Shown here in pieces: positions 9,074-18,077 of a DNA stretch of 64,000 bases. Source of the stretch: JAWXBK01 sp034439975 (GTDB taxonomy: Bacteria > Pseudomonadota > Alphaproteobacteria > Dongiales > Dongiaceae); contig JAWXBK010000095.1 in the NCBI GenBank assembly GCA_034439975.1, forward strand, positions 10,054 to 74,053, read 5' to 3'. Both the position numbers and the translations under genes were made by a program. Below the pieces are notes generated by a model. That model was not told where the DNA came from and did no database searches. It was given only the letters and a program-made list of their open reading frames with translations. Each line of letters opens with the position of its first letter. Position 1 is the first letter of the stretch.

Positions 9074-10474
9074 ATGCAACGTCTCATTGTCGTTTCGAAC
9101 CGGCTTCCGGGCAACAAAGCGGAAGTACAGGACAGCGGCGTGGCAGCAACGCTGATCTCGGCGCTCGAAGATTCCGCCGGTCTCTGGATCGCCGGCGCCG
9201 AAGATCCCGATCGGCCAATCACAGCCGACACGCCGGACCAGGAAGCCACTTACGGACGCGTTTGCGTCGGGCTGACAGCGGAGCAGATCGCCGGGCATGC
9301 GTTTCTTGCCGAACACGCCCTCGCGCCGGTGCTGTATGGCCGCCTCGATCTGGCGCAATTCGACGAGGCGAGCTATCTCGCCTATCGGCGCGTCAACGTG
9401 CGTTTTGCCGACACGGTCGCTCGTTACGCCGCGATCAGTGACAGCGTTCTCGTTTACGACCATCACCAAATTCCGTTGGCGCGCGAACTGCGTCGTCAGG
9501 GCTACACTTTGCCGATCGGTTTCTTTCTTCGCGAGCCGTTTCCCGATCCCGAGATTTTCGGGGCTCTGCCCTGGGCGTGCGATCTGGCCGAGGATCTCTC
9601 CTGTTACGATTTGGTCGGGTTTCAGACCGGCGAGTGTCAGGCGAATTTTCAGTCCTTCGTCGAGCAGCATTGCGGTGGGAACGCCGCCGGCGACCGGCTT
9701 TCGATCGACGGCAGCAGCGTCGCGGTCGGTGCCTTTCCGACCGGCATCGACGCGAGGCGTGCGCAGACCATCGCTAATTCGTCGGCGGTCGATGCGCTGG
9801 TACGCCGGATCCGTGCGGTGCTACATGGTCAGACCGCGATCGTCGGTCTCGAACGGCTTGACGAAATGAGCGGCATTCTCCGTTCGTTCAGCGCGCTCGA
9901 AACACTGTTCGAACAGACGCCGGAGCTGGCCGAGAGAATCTGCCTCCTGCAGGTGATGGGCGCAACGCCGCGTCCCGATCTGCGGGCCGCCGCTGGCGAG
10001 CTCAAGGCGATGTCGGATTGCATCAACGGCTGTTTCGGCAGCGACGAGTGGAAGCCGGTCCATCTCGCGAACCGCGCATTTTCTCGCGCCGAGAAATTCG
10101 CGCTTTTGCGCGCATCCCGGATCGGCCTGATGGCGCGGCCGCGGGCCGGCATGGGTCTCGCGGCCAAGGAATACATCGCAGCACAGGATCCCGAGGATCC
10201 GGGCGTGCTTGTTCTTTCCCAGTTCGCGGGCGCTGCCAGCGAATTGACCGATGCGGTTCTGGTCGATCCGCTCGACGATCGGTCGATCGCCGAGGGGCTT
10301 CGTCGCGCGACCGAAATGCCACAGGCGGAGCGGCAGGGGCGTTGGCTCTCGATGATGCGCAAGGTACAGGGGAACGACGCCCAGCGCTGGGGCCAGCGGC
10401 TGCTCGCCGCGGTCCATAGCGCGCACCGCACAAATCCGAGCGAAGCGTTCGTCGCGCGCCGCCGCGCGCACTGA
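9074..10474 (+). CDS. Divergent trehalose-6-phosphate-synthase-like protein (GT20)
   Basis: 466 aa from the ATG at 9074, chosen because GGAGG lies 7 bp upstream and the protein then begins like OtsA (LIVVSNRLP); the frame extends further upstream without a ribosome site. The GT20 fold is clear: YDHHQIPLA, IGFFLREPFP, YDLVGFQTG, FPTGID, GVLVLSQFAGA.ELT. Active-site motifs are altered: the RLDYSKG motif reads RLDEMSG (261-267, Lys replaced by Ser266), RDGMNLVAKEY reads RAGMGLAAKEY (Asp replaced by Ala358), and the glycine-rich N-terminal GGL loop is SGV. In E. coli OtsA those Lys and Asp contact UDP-glucose. It may use another donor or be non-catalytic. No otsB phosphatase is nearby. Confidence 0.8.
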   Translation: MQRLIVVSNRLPGNKAEVQDSGVAATLISALEDSAGLWIAGAEDPDRPITADTPDQEATYGRVCVGLTAEQIAGHAFLAEHALAPVLYGRLDLAQFDEASYLAYRRVNVRFADTVARYAAISDSVLVYDHHQIPLARELRRQGYTLPIGFFLREPFPDPEIFGALPWACDLAEDLSCYDLVGFQTGECQANFQSFVEQHCGGNAAGDRLSIDGSSVAVGAFPTGIDARRAQTIANSSAVDALVRRIRAVLHGQTAIVGLERLDEMSGILRSFSALETLFEQTPELAERICLLQVMGATPRPDLRAAAGELKAMSDCINGCFGSDEWKPVHLANRAFSRAEKFALLRASRIGLMARPRAGMGLAAKEYIAAQDPEDPGVLVLSQFAGAASELTDAVLVDPLDDRSIAEGLRRATEMPQAERQGRWLSMMRKVQGNDAQRWGQRLLAAVHSAHRTNPSEAFVARRRAH

Positions 10475-10794
10475 CGGCGACGGATCCACGGCGACGGACT
10501 TCAAGAAGGGCTGTCGCCGCCCGGATCGCGCTTCTATCTCGTCACGCCCGGATGGCTGCGCCGCAATAGCGCGCCAGCCTCTGCGTGGCCGGCCGAATTC
10601 CGTATTTGCGCCGCCCGGCGCTGGTGGATTGCCCCGATATGACGCCGGCGTCGCGGATGGCGATGACGCAGACAGGCGGATCATGGCGAAATAAGACTAT
10701 CCGCCATTGCAAAATATTTGCCTCTTGAGAGACAATCCGGTTCAAAATAACGCAACAACGGCTCGACAGGGGTTCAACAGGGAGGATCACCACA
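10475..10794. other. 320-bp spacer before ABC importer operon
   Basis: No supported gene. It contains an inverted repeat GGCGGAT (10675-10681) / ATCCGCC (10699-10705) with a 17-base spacer, about 90 bp before the binding-protein gene, and an AT-richer stretch (10685-10760) that probably holds the operon promoter. A GGGAGGA ribosome site precedes the next ATG. Confidence 0.45.
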
Positions 10795-12345
10795 ATGCCG
10801 ACAATCAAACTCACACGCCGACAGGTTCTGGCCAGTTCGCTTGCAGCGGGCGCGGCCGGTGCTTTCGGTGTGGTCCCGTCTTTCGGGAAAGCGCAGGACA
10901 ATGTTCTCTATGTCAGGTTCGACAGCGATCTCGCCGTCATCGACCCCGGTTACATGGTCGGTGGCGTCGACATCGAAACGCAGAAGGCGGTCATGCCGTC
11001 GCTGGTCGAATACGCGACATTGCCGGACGGTGCCCTCGGCTGGCAGGCGACCGTGTACTGCAATTCGGTGACGCAGCGGGACGACCTGCATATCGATTTC
11101 GAACTCAAGCCGGGCTTCATGTGGACCAATGGCTATGGCGAGCTGACTGCTGACGACGTGAAATATTCGTTCGAGCGGATGAAGACGACCGACTGGAGCG
11201 GCAATTTCGATCCGATGGAGCGGGTCGATGTGTCCGGGCCCTATACCGGCACGATCGTCTTGAACACGCCCTTCGCGCCGTTCCCGATGGTCACACTGGC
11301 GGCGGGTCCTGCCACCGTTCTCTCGCGGAAGGCGATGGATGCAGTGGGCGGTCAGTTTACGACCGAGTTTCCTGCGACCTGCGGCCCCTACGTTCTGCAA
11401 TGGGCGCCGCAACAGCGCATCACGTTCCTGCCGAATCCGGAATGGACCGGCCCGGCACCGGCGTTCAGCGAAATCCGCGCGCTCATCATCGAGGAGGATC
11501 GGGCAGCCGAACTCGCCTTCGAGGCGGGCGAGGTTGCCTGCACCGAAATCACGCCTGCGACCGTCGCGCGTTATGGCGACACCCCGCCCGATGGTTCGTC
11601 GATCAAGGTTGCGGGCGCCTTGCAATACATGTGGATGGGCATGAACACCGAACATCCGAAGCTGTCGGATATTCGCGTGCGTCAGGCAATCCAGCATGCT
11701 GTCGATGTGGATTCGGTGATCCAGGGCGCTTATTCGGGCACCACGGAGAAGTCGAACGGCATCGTCTGTCCGGGCCTGGTCGGCCATCGTACCGCGACGA
11801 AGTATTCGTACGATCCCGAGAAGGCGGCGGCGCTGCTCGAAGAGGCCGGCGTTAGCGGCCTCGAACTCGATATCAAGACTCTCAATGTTCAGGAACGCAT
11901 TCTCGCGGCCCAGATCATCCAGGCGAATCTCGGTGCGATCGGGATCAATGCGACCGTCACACCGGTCGATTCCGGTCCGTTCTGGGAAATGGGTTCGGAG
12001 GCGGCCGGCGAGCAGTGGAAGGATCTGGAGCTCTGGATCATGCGCTTCGGCACCGCACCCGATCCGTACGAATGTACGCAGTGGTTCCGTCGGGACCAGG
12101 TCGGCGTGTGGAACTGGGAACGCTGGTCGGACGACGAGTTCGAGGCGCTGTATCTGGAAGGCCTGTCCGAAACCAATTCAGACCGCCGCAATGAGATCTA
12201 TCTGCGCATGCAGGAGATCATGGAAGATACCGGCGCCTATCTCTGGATCAACCACGAACCCGAGACGTTCATCTACAGGAACGACGTGGCGATCGACGTC
12301 TATCCGTCCGGCGAAATGGATCTTCGAGACTTCCGGCCGGCCTGA
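10795..12345 (+). CDS. ABC importer solute-binding protein (peptide/nickel family 5), Tat-exported
   Basis: 516 aa, usual length for the DppA/OppA family. A twin-arginine signal (TRRQVLASS, then an Ala-rich hydrophobic stretch ending near GKAQD) predicts export as a folded protein. Family hallmarks include the N-terminal YVRFDSDLAVIDPGYM region, GYGELTADDVKYSFERM and the C-terminal ELYLRMQEIMED-like helix (here NEIYLRMQEIMED). It should capture a small peptide or similar solute in the periplasm for the permeases downstream. A strong hairpin 14 bp after the stop probably lets this gene be expressed above the membrane genes. The substrate cannot be read from sequence. Confidence 0.92.
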   Translation: MPTIKLTRRQVLASSLAAGAAGAFGVVPSFGKAQDNVLYVRFDSDLAVIDPGYMVGGVDIETQKAVMPSLVEYATLPDGALGWQATVYCNSVTQRDDLHIDFELKPGFMWTNGYGELTADDVKYSFERMKTTDWSGNFDPMERVDVSGPYTGTIVLNTPFAPFPMVTLAAGPATVLSRKAMDAVGGQFTTEFPATCGPYVLQWAPQQRITFLPNPEWTGPAPAFSEIRALIIEEDRAAELAFEAGEVACTEITPATVARYGDTPPDGSSIKVAGALQYMWMGMNTEHPKLSDIRVRQAIQHAVDVDSVIQGAYSGTTEKSNGIVCPGLVGHRTATKYSYDPEKAAALLEEAGVSGLELDIKTLNVQERILAAQIIQANLGAIGINATVTPVDSGPFWEMGSEAAGEQWKDLELWIMRFGTAPDPYECTQWFRRDQVGVWNWERWSDDEFEALYLEGLSETNSDRRNEIYLRMQEIMEDTGAYLWINHEPETFIYRNDVAIDVYPSGEMDLRDFRPA

Positions 12346-12359
12346 TGATCAAAGCGAAT

Positions 12360-12387
12360 GGCCGGGATCTTCGGATCCCGGCCTTTT
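12360..12387 (+). terminator. Intra-operon hairpin with UUCG loop
   Basis: GGCCGGGATC-TTCG-GATCCCGGCC, a perfect 10-bp stem closed by a UUCG tetraloop and followed by TTTT. It sits between the binding-protein gene and the first permease, where partial termination or 3'-end mRNA stabilisation commonly sets binding protein above permease levels. Confidence 0.85.
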
Positions 12388-12422
12388 CGTTCCCGCCCCG
12401 ATTGTCGCCCTAGGTCCGGCCG

Positions 12423-13367
12423 ATGTGGATCTACACGCTCAAGCGCGTCGGCTTGTCGATTGTCATTGTTTTCTCCGCGTTGTTCGTATTGTTTGCGCTC
12501 CTGCGCTTCCTCCCGGGCGATCCGATCACGATCGCGCTCGGCCCGCGTGCGACGCCCGAAGCGATCGCGCGGTATTCCGAAAAGATGCATCTCGACGATT
12601 CGACCCTGGTTCAGTTCCTGGTCTATGCCAGGAACGCGCTGACGGGCGATCTCGGGACTGCGGTCTTTTCCGAGCGAAGCGTCGCCACCATGGTGTTCGA
12701 GGTATTGCCCTTCACGCTGCTGCTGTCCGTGGCGGGGCTCGGCTGGGCCATGCTGTTCGGCATTCCGCTCGGCTGTTTCGCGGCGGTGCGCCCCAACACG
12801 CTGCTCGATCGTATCACCGGCATCATCTCGATCGGCACGATCGCGGTGCCGTCTTTCGTGGTGTCTATTTGGGCGCTGCTGTTCTTCTCGATCGAGCTCG
12901 GCGTGCTGCCGGCGATCGGCGCCGGCGAGCCGGGCGATTCGCTAGACCAGGCACTGCATCTCATCCTCCCGGCCTTCGCGGTCGGTCTCGGCTGGGTCGG
13001 CTATCTCGCGCGCATGGTCCGTGCGTCCATGCTGGAGGTGATGGGTGAAAACTATATCCGTGCGGCGCAGGCCTTTGGCCTGCCGCGCCAGACCATCATC
13101 TATCGCTATGCGTTGCGGGTCGCGATCCTGCCGACCATTACGCTGATCGGCATCGGCTTTGGCGGCCTGCTTTCCGGCGCCGTGTTCGCCGAGATTATTT
13201 TCGGGCGGCCGGGAGTGGGCAGATTGATCTTCGATTCGATCACCGGTCGCAATTTTCCTGTCGTGCAGGGCGCCGTTCTGGTCATCACTGCCATCTACAT
13301 CATCGTCACCCTCATCGCCGACCTCGTGGTCGCAAAGCTGGATCCCCGTGTCCGCGAATCCCTCTGA
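12423..13367 (+). CDS. ABC importer permease, DppB family
   Basis: 314 aa with an N-terminal membrane helix, a periplasmic segment (FLPGDPITIALGPRATPE) typical of DppB/OppB, and about five more helices. The EAA-type cytoplasmic loop is ENYIRAAQAFGLPRQTIIYRYALR. The C-terminus matches the family (FGRPGVGRL, DLVVAKLDPRV). It forms the translocation pore with the next gene, which it overlaps by 20 bp. Confidence 0.95.
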   Translation: MWIYTLKRVGLSIVIVFSALFVLFALLRFLPGDPITIALGPRATPEAIARYSEKMHLDDSTLVQFLVYARNALTGDLGTAVFSERSVATMVFEVLPFTLLLSVAGLGWAMLFGIPLGCFAAVRPNTLLDRITGIISIGTIAVPSFVVSIWALLFFSIELGVLPAIGAGEPGDSLDQALHLILPAFAVGLGWVGYLARMVRASMLEVMGENYIRAAQAFGLPRQTIIYRYALRVAILPTITLIGIGFGGLLSGAVFAEIIFGRPGVGRLIFDSITGRNFPVVQGAVLVITAIYIIVTLIADLVVAKLDPRVRESL

Positions 13368-14250
13368 CATCGCGGTAGCCCCGCCGGCGAAGGTCGAACG
13401 GCGCTTCAGCGAGCGACGCGAGAAACTGCTGTCGTTCCTGCAGAACGGCCCGGGCATGTTCGGGCTCATCCTGGTCGTGCTGTTTTTTGCGAGCGCGATC
13501 TTCGCGCCCTGGATCGCACCCTATGATCCCAACGCCCTCGATATTCCGGCCCGCATGCAGGGCCCGAGCTGGGCGCATCTTGCCGGCACCGATCAGCTCG
13601 GCCGCGACACGTTCTCGCGCGTGCTGTTCGGCGGGCGGGTCGCGCTCAAGATCGCCGCGATCGGCGTATCGGCCTCGCTGGCCTTGGGCATCGCGCTTGG
13701 TATCATCGCGGGTTATGGCCCGCGCTGGCTCGATAGCCTGCTGTTGCTGCTGTTCGATACGGTGCGCGCCTTCCCGGTCATCGTGCTGGCACTTGCGGTC
13801 GTGGCCGTCACCGGACCCAGCCTTGAGCTGGTGCTGATCATCATCATCGTCACGTCGGTGCCGGGTTATGCGCGACTGGTCCGCACCAGCACGCTCGCCC
13901 TCAAGAACACCGAGTTCATCACGGCCGAACGATCGCTGGGCGCCAGCTCCAGTCGCATCATGGCGAAGCACATCATGCCGAACGTGGTCGGACCGCTGCT
14001 GATTCTCGGTGCCATGGACGTGCCGGTGGTCGTGACGGTCGAAGCGGGGCTCAGCTTCCTCGGTCTCGGCGTGCTGCCGCCGCAGGCAAGCTGGGGCACG
14101 ATTCTCAACGAGGGTTATCTCGCCATCCGGGAAACGCCGTGGCTGGTGATCGCCGGCGGCATACCGCTGGTGCTGACGACGCTTGGTTTCACTTTCCTTG
14201 GCGAAGCGCTGCGCGACGTGTTCGACCCGCGTTTGCGCAAGGGGCGCTGA
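13348..14250 (+). CDS. ABC importer permease, DppC family
   Basis: 300 aa. The GTG start overlaps the previous gene by 20 bp, implying coupled translation. DppC hallmarks: an N-terminal cytoplasmic stretch, a helix, then HLAGTDQLGRDTFSRVLFGGR, the EAA loop (TEFITAERSLGASSSRIMAKHIMPN), and GLGVLPPQASWGTIL near the end. It pairs with the DppB-type permease; the ATPase fusion starts 4 bp downstream. Confidence 0.95.
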   Translation: MSANPSDIAVAPPAKVERRFSERREKLLSFLQNGPGMFGLILVVLFFASAIFAPWIAPYDPNALDIPARMQGPSWAHLAGTDQLGRDTFSRVLFGGRVALKIAAIGVSASLALGIALGIIAGYGPRWLDSLLLLLFDTVRAFPVIVLALAVVAVTGPSLELVLIIIIVTSVPGYARLVRTSTLALKNTEFITAERSLGASSSRIMAKHIMPNVVGPLLILGAMDVPVVVTVEAGLSFLGLGVLPPQASWGTILNEGYLAIRETPWLVIAGGIPLVLTTLGFTFLGEALRDVFDPRLRKGR

Positions 14251-14254
14251 GCGG

Positions 14255-16333
14255 ATGGAAACCCAGCTCGCAATCCGCGATCTCAGCGTCGATTTTCGTA
14301 CGCCGGCCGGTCGCGTCCACGCGCTGCGGCATGTCGATCTCGATGTGCCGAAGGGGAAAATCCTCGGCATCGTCGGCGAAAGCGGATCCGGCAAGAGCAC
14401 CGTGATCTGGACCGTTTTGCGCCTTCTCGCCGGGAATGCGGTGGTGACCGGCGGCGAGGTCGATTTCGGCGGCAAGGACGTGCTCGGCTTCGACGAAGCG
14501 GCGTTGCGCGCCTATCGCGGCGAGGAAGTATCGGTCATTTTTCAGGATCCGATGACGTCGCAGATTCCGGTGCTGACCTACGGTCAGCAGATGCTGGATA
14601 TTCTCTATCGCCGCCGCAACCTGTCGGTTGCCGAAAAGCGCAAGCTGGCGATCGCGATGATGCGTCGAGTCGGTATCGCCGATCCGGAAATGCGCATCCG
14701 CAGCTATCCGCACCAGTTCAGTGGCGGCATGCGCCAGCGCATTTCGATCGCGATGGCGCTGATGATGGATCCGTTCCTGCTGATTGCCGACGAGCCGACG
14801 ACCGCGCTCGACGTGACGATGGAAGCGCAGATCATGCATCTGATGCGTTCGCTGCAGGCCGAGCTGCAGGCGACGCTGGTCGTGGTCTCGCATAATCTCG
14901 GATTGATCGCCCAGCTCTGCGACGAGGTGGTGGTCATGTATGCCGGCGAGGTCGTCGAGCGCGGCGACGTACGGCAGATTTTCTATAACGCGCAACATCC
15001 TTATACGCGGGCACTGATCGAGTGCGATCCTGCGCGCGTTCTCGAGCGCTCGCGCCTGTTGCCGACCATCGCCGGCGATCTGCCCGATCTGCGCAATCTG
15101 CCGGCGGGCTGCGTCTTCGCGCCGCGCTGCCCCAAGGTTTTCGATATGTGCCTCACCGTGAAGCCGCCGCTATACGACGCTGGCGAGGGGCACGATGCGC
15201 GCTGCCATCTGCTGCATCCTGAAAAGGGCGATCCAAGCTGGCCGCCGCCGATCGGCGAGATAAATTTGTACGAACCCGAGCCGCCGAGCCGGGAAGCGGC
15301 GGAATTCGCGAGTACGCCGGTCCCGCTCAAGTCGGGCACGGCGGCGAGTGGCGACGGGCCCATGCTCAAGGTGGACAATCTGCGCGTCCGCTTCCGCTCG
15401 ATGGGTGCCTTGCGGGCGCGCCTGGCCGGGGTCGCCGATCCCTTCGTCGATGCGGTGCGCAATATCAGTTTCGAGCTTGATCGCGGCGAAACGCTGGGTG
15501 TGGTCGGCGAAAGCGGCTCCGGCAAGACGACGGCGGCGCGGGCGATTCTCGGTCTGGTGAAGACACATTCCGGTAGCGTCGCCTATCGCGGCCGTGAATT
15601 GACCGGATTGTCGGCCGCCGCCTTTAAGCCGCTCCGCCGTGACATGGCAATGATGTTTCAGGATCCCGTTGGCTCGCTCAGCCCGCGCCAGACGGTACTC
15701 TCTTTGATGACCGAGCCGTTCGATATCCATCGCGTGCCAGTCGAGGATCGATATCGCGAGGCCGAACGGCTCTGCGACATGGTGCGCTTCCCGCGCAGCT
15801 TTCTCTCGCGCTATCCGCATGAATTGTCGGGCGGACAGGCGCGGCGCGTCGGTGTCGCCCGCGCGCTTGCCTTGCAGCCGCAACTCATTCTCGCTGACGA
15901 GCCGACGGCCGGGCTCGACGTATCGGTGCAGGGCGAAATTCTCAATCTGATGGGCGAGCTGCAGCGCACACACGGGCTCAGTTACATGATCATCACGCAT
16001 AATCTGCCGGTGGTGCGCCATATTGCCGACCGGCTGGCGATCATGTATCTCGGCCGCATCGTCGAGTACGGCAATTGCGACCGCATCTTTGCCCGGCCCG
16101 CTCATCCTTACACCGAAGCGCTGGTGAAGGGCATTCCGCGGCCTGATCCCGAGAAGAGGCGCAGTCTTGTTTCGATCGAAGGCGAAGTACCGAGCCTCGC
16201 GCGCCGACCTTCCGGCTGCGAGTTCCATCCGCGCTGCCCCTATGCGCAGGAGCGTTGCCGGGTCGAAGAGCCGCTTGACCGGCCGCTGGAAGATGGCCGC
16301 ATCATCCGCTGCCATTTCCCGCTGACCGACTAG
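14255..16333 (+). CDS. Fused double ATPase (DppD-DppF type) of peptide ABC importer
   Basis: 692 aa from the ATG at 14255, the first in-frame start after the permease stop. Two complete ABC ATPases in one chain. Domain 1 has Walker A GESGSGKST, signature FSGGMRQR, Walker B LLIADEPT. Domain 2 (from about residue 370) has GESGSGKTT, signature LSGGQARR, Walker B LILADEPT. Each ends with the oligopeptide-transporter C-terminal Cys motif (FAPRCPKVFDMC; FHPRCPYAQERC). In many bacteria these are two proteins; the fusion fixes 1:1 stoichiometry. It powers the importer formed by the preceding permeases. Confidence 0.95.
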   Translation: METQLAIRDLSVDFRTPAGRVHALRHVDLDVPKGKILGIVGESGSGKSTVIWTVLRLLAGNAVVTGGEVDFGGKDVLGFDEAALRAYRGEEVSVIFQDPMTSQIPVLTYGQQMLDILYRRRNLSVAEKRKLAIAMMRRVGIADPEMRIRSYPHQFSGGMRQRISIAMALMMDPFLLIADEPTTALDVTMEAQIMHLMRSLQAELQATLVVVSHNLGLIAQLCDEVVVMYAGEVVERGDVRQIFYNAQHPYTRALIECDPARVLERSRLLPTIAGDLPDLRNLPAGCVFAPRCPKVFDMCLTVKPPLYDAGEGHDARCHLLHPEKGDPSWPPPIGEINLYEPEPPSREAAEFASTPVPLKSGTAASGDGPMLKVDNLRVRFRSMGALRARLAGVADPFVDAVRNISFELDRGETLGVVGESGSGKTTAARAILGLVKTHSGSVAYRGRELTGLSAAAFKPLRRDMAMMFQDPVGSLSPRQTVLSLMTEPFDIHRVPVEDRYREAERLCDMVRFPRSFLSRYPHELSGGQARRVGVARALALQPQLILADEPTAGLDVSVQGEILNLMGELQRTHGLSYMIITHNLPVVRHIADRLAIMYLGRIVEYGNCDRIFARPAHPYTEALVKGIPRPDPEKRRSLVSIEGEVPSLARRPSGCEFHPRCPYAQERCRVEEPLDRPLEDGRIIRCHFPLTD

Positions 16334-16347
16334 CAGGACAAGACTAA

Positions 16348-17625
16348 ATGACGGCGTCGTCGCCCTCTCCCAGGAGATCCGGGATCGATCTGCCGACCAT
16401 CGTCGCGCATGGACTGTGCGCGGGCTGCGGACTGTGCGAGAGCCTGGCCGGAAAAACGCGCGTCGAAATGACGATCACGTCCTATGGACAGATTCGGCCC
16501 GTCGTCAAAGCGCCGGTCGACGAGGCGACGATGGCGAGTATCCGCGAGGTCTGTCCCGGCATTCGTATCGAAGGGCCGGATCCCGCCAACATAGGCGAGG
16601 CCGGAGACATGGATCCGGTCTTCGGGCCAATCCGGACCCTGCATCGCGGCTGGTCCGGCGATCCGGCCATTCGTCATCGTGCGGCGGCGGGCGGCGGAAT
16701 GACTGCGCTCTCCATCCATCTGCTCGAAACGAATGCCGTCGACGCAATCCTGCATGTTTGCGCGTCGACAGAATCACCGATGCTGACCGACGCGCAGGTC
16801 AGTCGCAGCCGCGCGGAGGTCATATCCGGCGCGCAATCGCGCTACGGTCCCGCGGCGCCGCTCGTTCATGTGCATCGCCTGCTCGATGAAGGCGTTCGCT
16901 TCGCGGTTGCCGCCAAACCCTGCGACGTTGGGGCGATCCGCAACCTCGCCAGGATCGATCCACGCGTCGAGGCGCAGATTCCTTATCTCATCACGAATTT
17001 CTGCGGCGGCGTCCCGACCCTGCATACGGCGCGCAAGATCGCCGCCTATTCCGGCGTTGCGCCCGACGAGGTTGAAATTTTCCGCTGGCGCGGCGAAGGC
17101 TGGCCGGGCCCGACCCATGTCCGGACGAAGAGCGGCGCCGTTCACGAACTCACTTACGACAAGGTCTGGTTCGATCCGGGCGTTCCCTGGAGCTACGACA
17201 TTCAGTATCGCTGCAAGATCTGCCCGGATGCGATCGGCGAACTTGCCGATGTGGCCTGCCCGGACGGCTGGGTCATGGAAAACGGCAAGCCGGTGCACAA
17301 GGAAGCGCCGGGACAGAACGTGTTCGTCGCGCGCACCGCCAAAGGCGAACGGCTGGTGGCGGAGGCGGCGGCCGCGGGCGCGATCGAGCTTGCGCCAATC
17401 GGGCTCGATGAATTCTTGGCGATGCATGACGATCATCGTCCCCGAAAGATCGAGGGGCCGGCCCGGGTCCTGGCGCTGCGCATGTCGGCCGAGCCGGCGC
17501 CGCGGTTTACCCGGTTTCGACGCTGGCGGATGGTTCTGAAGAACGGATTCTGGGGCAATCTCGAAGCGTTGCTCGGCGGGCTCATCCGGGTGCGCGAGCG
17601 GCGCAACCGCGAACCTTTGATCTAA
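16348..17625 (+). CDS. FrhB/FdhB-family (F420-hydrogenase beta-subunit-like) protein
   Basis: 425 aa, 14 bp after the ATPase gene and probably the last gene of that operon. An N-terminal four-cysteine segment (GLCAGCGLCES) could bind Fe-S. The family core follows: AAGGGMTALSIHLLE, AKPCDVGAIRNLA and YLITNFCGG, with a second Cys set in CKICPDAIGELADVACPDGW. Members are flavin/Fe-S oxidoreductases joined to F420-reducing hydrogenases, formate dehydrogenases, or used alone in polysaccharide and amide metabolism. No partner subunit is present here, so the substrate is unknown. The link to a peptide-type importer suggests action on an imported compound, which is inference. Confidence 0.82.
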   Translation: MTASSPSPRRSGIDLPTIVAHGLCAGCGLCESLAGKTRVEMTITSYGQIRPVVKAPVDEATMASIREVCPGIRIEGPDPANIGEAGDMDPVFGPIRTLHRGWSGDPAIRHRAAAGGGMTALSIHLLETNAVDAILHVCASTESPMLTDAQVSRSRAEVISGAQSRYGPAAPLVHVHRLLDEGVRFAVAAKPCDVGAIRNLARIDPRVEAQIPYLITNFCGGVPTLHTARKIAAYSGVAPDEVEIFRWRGEGWPGPTHVRTKSGAVHELTYDKVWFDPGVPWSYDIQYRCKICPDAIGELADVACPDGWVMENGKPVHKEAPGQNVFVARTAKGERLVAEAAAAGAIELAPIGLDEFLAMHDDHRPRKIEGPARVLALRMSAEPAPRFTRFRRWRMVLKNGFWGNLEALLGGLIRVRERRNREPLI

Positions 17626-17841
17626 GACAAGTTCCCGTTACCCATAAAGTCCCTCTACGCATTCACCTTCGCCCCGCGTGGCAAAAGCGTGGCCGGCGTT
17701 GGATGGGCGGCGACGCAGCCCCATCTCTGGCAGGCAGGCGGATGGGGATAGCGGCAAACACCCGGACAAGCATCCGCCGGCGCGGGGCGGGGCAATATCG
17801 GTTCCGTCCGCCATGCGTAACCTGAAGAGAGGGCATCCGTC

Positions 17842-17916
17842 ATGCGCGGTATTCTGTTGTGGCTCGTCGGTATTCCGATCCCCATCATCATCCTGCTTTA
17901 TCTGTTCGTTCTTTAA
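17842..17916 (+). CDS. 24-residue membrane miniprotein (IPIPIIILLYLF type)
   Basis: M-R-G-I-L-L-W-L-V-G then IPIPIIILLYLFVL, stop at 17914. GAGAGGG lies 10-16 bp upstream of the ATG and a strong terminator follows 12 bp after the stop. Single-helix peptides with a WL(I/V)GIPIPIIIL core recur in alphaproteobacterial genomes (recollection, not searched). It is a likely inner-membrane peptide of unknown function, and too short for usual gene callers. Confidence 0.7.
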   Translation: MRGILLWLVGIPIPIIILLYLFVL

Positions 17917-17928
17917 GTCGCGAGGCGA

Positions 17929-17972
17929 GCGCCGGCCGGTCCTGGGCGGCCGGCGCGCCCGCACTTCTTTTT
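17929..17972 (+). terminator. Strong intrinsic terminator
   Basis: GCGCCGGCCG (17929-17938), 8-base loop, CGGCCGGCGC (17947-17956), then GCCCGCAC and a T-rich tract TTCTTTTT (17965-17972). A perfect 10-bp GC stem just after the miniprotein gene. Confidence 0.85.
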
Positions 17973-18077
17973 AATCGTCCCGTTACCTACGTAAGAAACA
18001 AGTGCAGGGTTTTGCCTTCGGGTTCGTGAAAGGGACATGCGTTAACGCGCATCGACCAACCTAAAAGGAGAAACCTT

